Below are positions 12,162-18,766 of a DNA stretch of 22,530 bases, in pieces. The notes beneath the pieces were generated by a model. That model was not told the origin of the DNA, made no database searches, and was given only the letters and a program-made list of their open reading frames with translations. The stretch comes from a virus. The number at the start of each line of letters is the position of its first letter. Positions within the stretch are counted from its first letter, which is position 1. Both the position numbers and the translations under genes were made by a program. Location of the stretch: positions 1 to 22,530 of IMG/VR virus record IMGVR_UViG_3300009620_001904; one strand, 5' to 3'.

Positions 12162-12767
12162 TCAACCCTGCTTAGCTGTAGCAGTTGAGAGTTCGTAGTT
12201 GACCCTATCGACGCCGTAAACGCTACCGTAAGGATCATTTGGAAGTGTTTCCTTGAGGGTAAACTCTTCTTTCATGATGCGTTTACGGCTAGGCCCAGTC
12301 TGACGAGTAACTGTCCTTGATTTTGCGTAAGTGTAGTTACTCCACTCATCCTCTTCACCCGGCGGAAAATCAAGGTAGAGATCGTCCCAGTCCCTGACGT
12401 AATCGCCTCCAGCGGATTCATTTGCTTGAAGACTGTCATCATCTTCAAGCATCATCGAGGATCTCTTGATCTCGATGGGATGAATCCAGCTACAGTCTTC
12501 TTCGTCATGATTCACACATTCATGCTCATGACTGTGCTCAACTGGGACGATGCTCTTATCGCAGGTGTCTTCAGAGCAGAGTCTGAATTCACCCGGATAC
12601 TCGCGTACTAAAATATCGAATCTGGTCTTTACAGGTAAAGATCGGATTCGTGCAGAAGCTTTTTTAGAAGCATCTGCTGCTATTTTAGTGCTATCAGTTT
12701 GATAAGCCTTAGCCTCTCGGAGCGCCTCTTGGCGTTCTGAGAACTCGTATAGGAAACTGTTGTCCAT
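12162..12767 (-). CDS. Hypothetical protein, acidic, His/Cys cluster
   Basis: A 201-residue protein of unknown family. The N-terminal ~50 residues form a charged helix rich in A, K and E. The centre holds C-x4-C and a HSHEHECVNHDEEDCSWIH cluster (about 79-97 in this numbering), which may bind metal. The C-terminal half is acidic with aromatic residues (DWDDLYLDFPPGEEDEW). The frame extends to a TTG at 12824, but the ATG at 12765-12767 with AAGAAAGAG upstream is preferred. It is the most upstream gene of the 10.2-12.8 kb leftward group and ends at a strong terminator, so it is probably a single-gene transcript. Confidence 0.6.
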   Translation of the reverse strand: MDNSFLYEFSERQEALREAKAYQTDSTKIAADASKKASARIRSLPVKTRFDILVREYPGEFRLCSEDTCDKSIVPVEHSHEHECVNHDEEDCSWIHPIEIKRSSMMLEDDDSLQANESAGGDYVRDWDDLYLDFPPGEEDEWSNYTYAKSRTVTRQTGPSRKRIMKEEFTLKETLPNDPYGSVYGVDRVNYELSTATAKQG

Positions 12768-12847
12768 GACTCTGCTCTTTCTTAATGTTTTTGCTGATGC
12801 GAAAACACACCAGTGCCTACCCAATAATCTAGCCTTGTCAGTTCTTG

Positions 12848-12923
12848 GTCACGCAATTTATGCATCCTTAGAAATAATCAATTTATTTTATTATTTCTAC
12901 CGCAGAGCTAAATTGCTGGTGAC
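12848..12923. repeat. Structured element D
   Basis: Nested arms GTCAC-GCAATTTA / TAAATTGC-(TG)-GTGAC (13 bp with a 2-base bulge) enclose AGAAATAAT/ATTATTTCT (9 bp). Confidence 0.7.
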
Positions 12924-12926
12924 TTT

Positions 12927-12958
12927 GACGTTTCATCTTTTTCATTTTATGAAACGTC
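12927..12958. repeat. Structured element E
   Basis: Perfect 10-bp arms GACGTTTCAT/ATGAAACGTC around a T-rich 12-base loop. Confidence 0.7.
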
Positions 12959-12965
12959 TAATGAA

Positions 12966-12998
12966 CTGATGCAAGTTAGGCAATAAGCCTAACGTCAG
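12966..12998. repeat. Structured element F
   Basis: GTTAGGC/GCCTAAC (7 bp, 5-base loop) inside CTGA/TCAG. Confidence 0.55.
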
Positions 12999-13046
12999 CA
13001 CCTAGATTACGGTATCGGCGCTGTGTGTGTGGTAGTAGTGTAGAGC

Positions 13047-13158
13047 GATTGGGGTGCGACCATGTTTCCTGTTTCGTTTCATGCTGGTTTATGTCTTTTC
13101 CTCTGCGTTTAGCAGATAAAAAGGCCAGCATTAAACTCAACCTGAAACATCCCCAATC
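13047..13158. repeat. Structured element G, 112-nt rod
   Basis: Four helices nested in register: GATTGGGG/CCCCAATC (8), ATGTTTC/GAAACAT (7), ATGCTGG/CCAGCAT (7) and TCTGC/GCAGA (5), separated by internal loops. It forms a single rod. Confidence 0.75.
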
Positions 13159-13173
13159 GTGGCCAATACGGAA

Positions 13174-13225
13174 AACGACAGACCTCCCCTGTCGTTTCGT
13201 TTGTAGGGAGGAAAACCTACAAACG
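13174..13225. repeat. Structured element H, two tandem hairpins
   Basis: AACGACAG/CTGTCGTT (8 bp, 13174-13196) is followed by CGTTTGTAGG/CCTACAAACG (10 bp, 13198-13225). Confidence 0.7.
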
Positions 13226-13261
13226 TCACCCCCGCCTGTCTAAAGGCGTTGCTGCCCTGAA

Positions 13262-13324
13262 AGCAGGCTAGCCCACCACTCTGCACTAGCCTGCTTGTTG
13301 CTTTGGCTCAATGCCTAAAGCAAC
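13262..13324. repeat. Structured element I, two tandem hairpins
   Basis: AGCAGGCTAG/CTAGCCTGCT (10 bp, 13262-13295) is followed by GTTGCTTT/AAAGCAAC (8 bp, 13297-13324). Confidence 0.7.
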
Positions 13325-13364
13325 GCAAGAGGGGATTACTATAGTAACTGTGATCTTGGGGCGT

Positions 13365-13393
13365 GATGATTGCTTGTCCAATAAGGAATCATC
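13365..13393. repeat. Structured element J
   Basis: GATGATT/AATCATC, 7-bp arms. Confidence 0.45.
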
Positions 13394-13443
13394 TCGATAG
13401 GTGTAGGTCGGGGAGAACAGCGGGCGACCTAAGGGTGTCCGAT

Positions 13444-13567
13444 CACCCTCTCGTCACATTACCCTCTCAGTAGTTATACACACAATAGTCCCCGCTTGGG
13501 AGAGAAAGGGAGGGAGAGGAAAGGGGGGACTATAGGGGGGATAGGTGAGAGAGGGTAAGAGAGGGTG
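13444..13567. repeat. Structured element K, 124-nt rod with G-rich core
   Basis: CACCCTCT/AGAGGGTG (8), TTACCCTCTC/GAGAGGGTAA (10) and ATAGTCCCC/GGGGACTAT (9) are nested. The core at 13498-13528 has at least four runs of three or more G on the plus strand and could form a quadruplex. Confidence 0.7.
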
Positions 13568-13626
13568 CTCTTGTGTTAAGAGCAGTCCTATCTATCTATC
13601 ATTACCTTACTTAATTGAGAGGACTG
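13566..13626. repeat. Structured element L
   Basis: TGCTCTT/AAGAGCA (13566-13584) is followed by CAGTCCT/AGGACTG (13583-13626), 7-bp arms each. Confidence 0.5.
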
Positions 13627-13668
13627 TATATTACTTAGAAAAGCTTTAACTTAGCAAGTAACCACTTT

Positions 13669-13727
13669 GTGCGCACGCGAGGCTTATCGGTATTACACAG
13701 GCTATGCCACGTAATACCTCAGCGCAC
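13669..13727. repeat. Structured element N
   Basis: GTGCGC/GCGCAC (6) outside and GGTATTAC/GTAATACC (8) inside. Confidence 0.6.
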
Positions 13728-13745
13728 GGATACAGTCGTAGGGTT

Positions 13746-13782
13746 GCAGAGCCTCCGCATCCTTAAGATGCTAGGACTCTGC
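13746..13782. repeat. Structured element O
   Basis: GCAGAG/CTCTGC outside and GCATC/GATGC inside, with short unpaired segments between. Confidence 0.5.
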
Positions 13783-13786
13783 GGGG

Positions 13787-13812
13787 GTACGAAGTACGGG
13801 GGTACTTCTTAC
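13787..13812. repeat. GTAAGAAGTAC repeat, copy 3 (composite)
   Basis: It contains GTACGAAGTACGGGGGTA on the plus strand, like copy 2, and the inverted 15-base sequence of copy 1 at 13798-13812. GAAGTAC/GTACTTC form a 7-bp hairpin with a GGGG loop 10 bases before the terL frame opens. Confidence 0.6.
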
Positions 13813-13821
13813 CCTTAACGA

Positions 13822-15381
13822 GTGCTGAATAGAGATATACACCCTCGCAAATTATTTGTAATTCTGTATCCTTTTGTGATGGACAAGAAAGTAGCTGAAG
13901 TAATTTGGAAGGCCCTTGAGGACTCTGATCCGGGCAGTGGTGAAGGTTATAAGATGCCGGGGCCCAGTCATGAGGGGTTTTTGTTTGATGGGACTCCTAC
14001 GACTCTTGTGAGTGGTGGTGAGCGTGGTGCGAAGAGTCATACGGGGGCGATGAAATGTATGTTGATAACGCTGGATTTCATTGCCCGGCATCCTTTGCAG
14101 GCAAGTAAGGGTGTTTCGTGGCTGGTGGGGGACTCATACGAGTTAACTCGGAGCGAATTTGATTATTTATCGGAGTGGTTTCAGACGATTGTTCCGGGTA
14201 CAAAGGTCAGTACACGGGTAGATCCGGGTCAGATAGAGGTTCCGGTGCGTCATGACGACCATCCGGGGTTAAGAGGGGTATTTACGATAAAGACAAAGTC
14301 TGCGGCAGACCCTATGAGTCTCAGGGCGGAGGCTCCAATATGGATTTATGGCTGTGAGGCTGCCCTGTTGACGCAGGATGTCTATTTCAGGCTGCTTGGA
14401 AGGGCCGGGCAGTCGAGAAGCATGTATAAAGACTTTGGGCAATTCATCCTGACGGGGACTTTTGAGAACAGTCTTGGCTGGTATCCAACTTTATGGACTA
14501 AATGGCAGTCAGGTGCGGCTCAGGTTGTTGACAGGGCGCGGAGTTTTAGCTTTCCCAGCCATGAAAACCGCTTTGCGTGGCCCGGAGGGGAGAAGAACGA
14601 GACTTTAATGCATCTCAAGAACATGCTTCCTGAAGATGTATACAAGGAACGCCATCTGGCTATCCCCGCGCCGCCATCAGGCCGTGTGTTTGGGAACTTT
14701 GACAGCACTGTTCATGTCCAGAAGTGCTCTTATGACCCCGATTTGCCTGTTTATCTTGGAATTGACCCCGGTTATTCGGGCAGAAGCTCTACTTATGCGG
14801 TTGAGGCGATGCAGAAAGTAGCAGATCAGTGGGTAGTCTTTGACGAAATAGCGATAAATAAGATTTCCGACCCCGGATTTACCGTAAAAGACATCTGCTA
14901 CCTTGCGCAACAGCGCTATTGGTGGAAAAATGCAGACAAAGTAGGGGTTATTGATATTGCGGGCGCAGCACACGCTGGCGCGCAGGAGTCAAACGAGGAG
15001 GTTTGGCTCAGGGAAACAGGACTGGTACTCAGACACCAGAGAGTTAACCTGCTTCCGGGTCTGGACAGGATGAAAACCAGCCTTCAGGTCAACCCGATCC
15101 ACAAGGAACCGGGAATAATCTTTGATCCATCGTGTAAATTAGTAATCTCAGAGCTTGGAGGGGCGGTAAACCCCTTTGATAACCAAGTTCACGTATATTC
15201 TTATAAGACAGACAGGCAGGGAAATGTAACTGATTCACGCCCAAGGGATGACTATTGTGACGGAATCAAGGCAATAATCTACCTGTTAGTTGACCAGATG
15301 GGATATGCTACCGGGCGTGGGCTCAGGAAACGTATAAGAGTAAAACGGCGTTCAATACGTCATGAAACTGTTGTTGTATGA
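13822..15381 (+). CDS. terL: Terminase large subunit
   Basis: A 519-residue packaging motor and nuclease. A Walker A-like segment SGGERGAKSHTG lies at about 64-75, with a Walker B-type acidic segment (IYGCEAALL) near 172-181. The C-terminal nuclease domain shows LGIDPGYSG (about 313-321), VGVIDIAGAAHAG and RDDYCDGIKAI, the acidic triad pattern of RNase H-like terminase nucleases. The frame opens at GTG 13822 without a clear ribosome-binding site; the ATG at 13879 (giving 500 residues) is an equally possible start, also without a Shine-Dalgarno sequence. ATGA overlap couples it to the portal gene. It is separated from terS by 3.8 kb. Confidence 0.85.
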   Translation: MLNRDIHPRKLFVILYPFVMDKKVAEVIWKALEDSDPGSGEGYKMPGPSHEGFLFDGTPTTLVSGGERGAKSHTGAMKCMLITLDFIARHPLQASKGVSWLVGDSYELTRSEFDYLSEWFQTIVPGTKVSTRVDPGQIEVPVRHDDHPGLRGVFTIKTKSAADPMSLRAEAPIWIYGCEAALLTQDVYFRLLGRAGQSRSMYKDFGQFILTGTFENSLGWYPTLWTKWQSGAAQVVDRARSFSFPSHENRFAWPGGEKNETLMHLKNMLPEDVYKERHLAIPAPPSGRVFGNFDSTVHVQKCSYDPDLPVYLGIDPGYSGRSSTYAVEAMQKVADQWVVFDEIAINKISDPGFTVKDICYLAQQRYWWKNADKVGVIDIAGAAHAGAQESNEEVWLRETGLVLRHQRVNLLPGLDRMKTSLQVNPIHKEPGIIFDPSCKLVISELGGAVNPFDNQVHVYSYKTDRQGNVTDSRPRDDYCDGIKAIIYLLVDQMGYATGRGLRKRIRVKRRSIRHETVVV

Positions 15382-17405
15382 CCACTCAAGAATTTAGCCC
15401 GGAAGAACAAGAGCAAGCCCAGCTTCAAGCCCAAAGGGAAGAAGAAGAGGCTGGAAGACGTATATTCGACCAGATAGAGCGGGAATTTGAAGATAACCGC
15501 GCCGTTATGGATCGGATGGAAGACGACTACGATCTCTATACGTTGAAGCGATGGAACCCTGACATAGAGGATTCAATATCCCCTGAAGATGCTTATACCA
15601 CCAACGCTCCCAGAGTAATGGCTGAGAAGATAATCTCGTTTATTAACAGCACAGAAGTGGTAATACGGGTTCCGAATGATGACGCGACCAAGGAGCAGGA
15701 GTATGTAAACGATGCTCTGGAGCAGCTTTCAATCGGTATGCTTGCAAACTCTGACAGAAGGCTAAGGCGCAGGCATGAGCCAACAATCAAGGAGCAGCTT
15801 TCTTGGTTTACCGTAGTCCGTGGCAGGTATGCAGCAGCAAGGGCATTGCTCAGGAAAAGAGAAAACGGGGAAACATATGAAGACATCCTCCCCTTAGACC
15901 CCCTGCATCTGGTGGTAGGTATGGGGCCAGAAGAGCCAGAATGGGCAGCCTATAGAACCTACATGACAAGACGGGAGATCAGGCTTCGGTATCCGGGGTT
16001 TGAATTTGCAACCCGTGACCTGCAAGGGGCAGACGAAACCCAGTCTGAGGCAGCCTACGAGTACTACCTGAAATCAGAAAACCCCCTGTATAACCCCCAG
16101 TCACAGAATCCATTTGAGCGGCATCCCTTTATTTACTTCTCAGGAATGATTATCGACCAGCGTTGGGCAAGGCCAATGCATCCTGTCTTTACCCTGAATT
16201 TCCCCATTATTGCTATTCCTGTTACCGCACACCCAATGGTTGCAGGAACAACTGGCGATAACGATATGTGCCAGCATGTAGGGGAATCTGTATTTGCAGA
16301 GAACAGGCAGCTTTATGAAAAGCACAACAGGCTTATCTCTTACGGTATAGACATGGCTGCCAAGGCCAGCAACCCCAGACAGAAGATATTTTCTATTGAC
16401 GGTGAGGCTGCCCTTGAAGATGGATCTACAGAAAAGGGAGCAGAGGTTCCTCTTTCTACTGCAAACCAAGAAGACATCCAGCCTTTCTTAGAGCCTGATG
16501 CTACTAATGCCTATGGTGCTGCCCTGAATATAATCAATCAGGAATCAGTAGCTGGTGGCTTACCACCCCAGTCTTTCGGATTACTTGATAAACCACTGTC
16601 TTCTGTTGCATTAAGGCAGCTTGGAAACAACCTAGAACACAGGGTTCAACCCAGAATGGAAGCAGTAAGACGCTGCATTGAAGGCTGTCTGGAAGTAATG
16701 CTGGGGCAGTATGAGACTGGTGCATTTTCCCCGATCACTGTTTCAGGTAGAAGGTTTGACAATCACAGGTTTTCTAATAAACAGATTTCCCCACTCGACG
16801 TTTACGGGCATGATGCAATAGAAGTAGAGATGGCTCTGGCACTTCCTGAAGATGAAACTGTCAGGTGGTCGATTGCGCAGATGGCAATGACCCCGACACC
16901 AAGCGGCGAACCCCTAGCATCTCTTGAATGGACTAGGGAACATATCCTGAAAATGCAGAGCCACAAGACTCTTGCAGACCAGAACAAGACAATGCTTGCA
17001 TATCAGAATACCCCAATCGCAGCATTGCTTGATTCCTTAAGGGCAGCACAGGAAGACGGGGATAATGCATTGGTCGCTGCACTGTATGACCAGATGAGAC
17101 TTGCGGTACTGCAACACCAGCTACAGGGTTCAATGGCAATGTTCCAGCTACAGCAACTGGCTCAGGGAATACCACCTATGACGATGGTAAATTCCCAGAC
17201 AGCCGATGATCTTTCTGCCCCGCCAAGGATGGGCGGTGCTGGTAATAACCAGCGGTTCAACCCTGCAAATGGAGCCGTTCCTGCTGTATCATTCAGCGGA
17301 ATGGGTAATAACCCATCACCGCAGGCTGGATTTAATACAACTGCTCCTAGGCAGAGAGATACGGGACTTGTAAACAGCAATATAATGCCTGTTAGCGGGC
17401 AGTAA
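15378..17405 (+). CDS. Portal protein
   Basis: A 675-residue protein placed directly after terL with an ATGA overlap. Its length and layout suit a large portal: a charged N-terminal helix, a YDLYTLKRWNPD segment (about 51-62), a mixed alpha/beta body with LDPLHLVVGMGPEEPEWAAYRTYMTR, a conserved-looking helix pair (AENRQLYEKHNRLISYGIDMAAKA) and a C-terminal Q/A/G-rich tail with likely coiled coil. Portals form the dodecameric ring through which DNA enters the capsid. Assignment rests on position, length and general resemblance; no single diagnostic motif exists. Confidence 0.75.
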   Translation: MTTQEFSPEEQEQAQLQAQREEEEAGRRIFDQIEREFEDNRAVMDRMEDDYDLYTLKRWNPDIEDSISPEDAYTTNAPRVMAEKIISFINSTEVVIRVPNDDATKEQEYVNDALEQLSIGMLANSDRRLRRRHEPTIKEQLSWFTVVRGRYAAARALLRKRENGETYEDILPLDPLHLVVGMGPEEPEWAAYRTYMTRREIRLRYPGFEFATRDLQGADETQSEAAYEYYLKSENPLYNPQSQNPFERHPFIYFSGMIIDQRWARPMHPVFTLNFPIIAIPVTAHPMVAGTTGDNDMCQHVGESVFAENRQLYEKHNRLISYGIDMAAKASNPRQKIFSIDGEAALEDGSTEKGAEVPLSTANQEDIQPFLEPDATNAYGAALNIINQESVAGGLPPQSFGLLDKPLSSVALRQLGNNLEHRVQPRMEAVRRCIEGCLEVMLGQYETGAFSPITVSGRRFDNHRFSNKQISPLDVYGHDAIEVEMALALPEDETVRWSIAQMAMTPTPSGEPLASLEWTREHILKMQSHKTLADQNKTMLAYQNTPIAALLDSLRAAQEDGDNALVAALYDQMRLAVLQHQLQGSMAMFQLQQLAQGIPPMTMVNSQTADDLSAPPRMGGAGNNQRFNPANGAVPAVSFSGMGNNPSPQAGFNTTAPRQRDTGLVNSNIMPVSGQ

Positions 17406-17416
17406 GGAAGATAGCC

Positions 17417-18415
17417 ATGGAATTTATCGTACTTATAAGAACTCCAAATGGAGACAGGCTTGAAAGAGTTCAGGCGTTAAATCAAGGCGAGGATCTTGCC
17501 AATCAAATTAACGCAATGATAGTTAACGGACAGTTGCCCTCAGGCAGTTTCAGCCTTGGGAGCCAGAGGATAGAATCTGCGGCAACAGGATGGGGAAGCG
17601 GTGATCCCGGCTTTGGCGAATCAGAGATGTGGGAAGAGATTTCCGAAAATATCCAGAAGCTGATGCAATCCCATGGGTCACAAGGCAGGACAGATGCGGA
17701 TGGTAATGGTATTCCACTTTATATAAATGAGGCACAGCCGGGACTTCTTGCATCCAAATCAGCAATAAACCCCACAGGGGCGGCTGGAGGAATAATGCCT
17801 CCTACGCAGGAAAACTTAGACGTAGCAGCGCCCCAAGCGATATACAGGAACTGGCTTCGTGAACGACAGGGCATTACCAGTCCCGGAGCACCATTTGCCG
17901 CTGGAACTGGATACACTCAAGGGCTGGCTAAGGTTGCGCCTTTACTTGGGGCAGCATCGCAGGCATTTTTTGGGGGTAATCTTGGGGGAGATATGCCAAC
18001 AGGCGAAGAGACTCTTCCAGCTAATCCGTCAGAAGGCTTTAAATCTTTCTTGGATTTGGTTGGCGCTCAAATGGGGGTAGCGGGTCGTGGTATTGGCGGA
18101 GCATTTGGAGATGTAGCCCAAGGGATGTTGAATACAATTGGTGGGCTGAATATGGACTTGCCTGCTGGAGCGAGAACATGGGCAAGTCCGGGTTCGCCTG
18201 AATCTCAAGGAGCACAACAGGTAGATGCCCTTACTCACGCAGCATTAAGAAGCAGGATGGGCGCTTTGGGCTCTCACTGGTTTGGCGGCAATATAGTAGA
18301 TGAAGCATCAAGGCAATTCTGGGATCAGTATGCTCAATCAGGAGTACAGCCCGGAAGTTATGCAAGGTGGATGTTGCAGAAATCAGCCAGCCCCGACTTT
18401 CGTCCATCCGTATAA
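17417..18415 (+). CDS. Virion-associated or scaffold-like hypothetical protein
   Basis: A 332-residue protein following the portal gene by 11 bases, with AAGGAAG before its ATG. The first ~55 residues look folded (MEFIVLIRTPNGDRLERVQAL); the rest is rich in G, A, S, P and Q with few charges, including glycine-rich stretches (GVAGRGIGGAFGDVAQG). The C-terminus is W/Y/Q-rich (FWDQYAQSGVQPGSYARW). It does not resemble a major capsid protein. An internal or structural role is inferred from position only. Confidence 0.55.
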   Translation: MEFIVLIRTPNGDRLERVQALNQGEDLANQINAMIVNGQLPSGSFSLGSQRIESAATGWGSGDPGFGESEMWEEISENIQKLMQSHGSQGRTDADGNGIPLYINEAQPGLLASKSAINPTGAAGGIMPPTQENLDVAAPQAIYRNWLRERQGITSPGAPFAAGTGYTQGLAKVAPLLGAASQAFFGGNLGGDMPTGEETLPANPSEGFKSFLDLVGAQMGVAGRGIGGAFGDVAQGMLNTIGGLNMDLPAGARTWASPGSPESQGAQQVDALTHAALRSRMGALGSHWFGGNIVDEASRQFWDQYAQSGVQPGSYARWMLQKSASPDFRPSV

Positions 18416-18430
18416 GGAGTTCTAGGTAAT

Positions 18431-18766
18431 ATGCCTCAGAACTTCTTTGGCAATAATATCTGGCAGGAAATGTTAGAAACCGATCCTCTGGGTCGGCAGG
18501 CTATATTCCAGTCATTCATTCCGCAGGGTTATGGCGCTGCCCAGAGAGAGCAGGCCAGTAACCTGTTTCAACCTGCTTTTAACCAGTATCTTGGTCAGTT
18601 TGGCCAGCAACTAGGACAGGTCGGAAGGGGAGAAAGAGAAGAAGAGCCTACCAGTTTTACTGATTTTATAAGTAACCAGTATGACTTTACTCGCAACAGG
18701 ATCAGGCAGCCATCTACTGCTAACCAGCAAAACCTCCTAGGCTTTAGAACGGCATTTGGTTACTAA
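18431..18766 (+). CDS. Small hypothetical structural-region protein
   Basis: A 111-residue, Q/N/F-rich protein (NQYLGQFGQQLGQVGRGE) with no recognised family. AAGGAG and AGG precede the ATG. Its stop codon overlaps the next start (TAATG), so it is translated with the giant gene. It could be a minor virion or ejected protein (inference). Confidence 0.6.
   Translation: MPQNFFGNNIWQEMLETDPLGRQAIFQSFIPQGYGAAQREQASNLFQPAFNQYLGQFGQQLGQVGRGEREEEPTSFTDFISNQYDFTRNRIRQPSTANQQNLLGFRTAFGY

Larger units (their letters stand above)
12768..13821. other. About 1 kb divergent non-coding region of nested inverted repeats
   Basis: No frame here looks like a gene. Between the leftward 201-aa gene and rightward terL it contains at least twelve perfect inverted repeats with arms of 6-10 bp, many nested inside each other (listed separately for the largest). 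The density is far above what chance would give. A replication origin, structured RNAs or a control region are the main possibilities. Confidence 0.6.

Noticed and set aside
11749-12238. Minus-strand open frames of 81 and 93 codons over the structured segment
   Set aside because: They overlap the stem-loops, lack good ribosome-binding sites, have unlike composition, and one overlaps the end of a better gene and its terminator.
13025-13243. Plus-strand 72-codon frame in the inverted-repeat region
   Set aside because: It follows the arms of rod G and hairpins H; its peptide has no protein-like pattern and no ribosome-binding site.
13444-13727. Integron attC sites or retron RNA
   Set aside because: No conserved attC core triplets, integrase or reverse transcriptase is visible in the window.
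12768-13821. CRISPR array
   Set aside because: The repeats are inverted and differ in sequence from one element to the next; there is no constant direct repeat with spacers and no cas gene.
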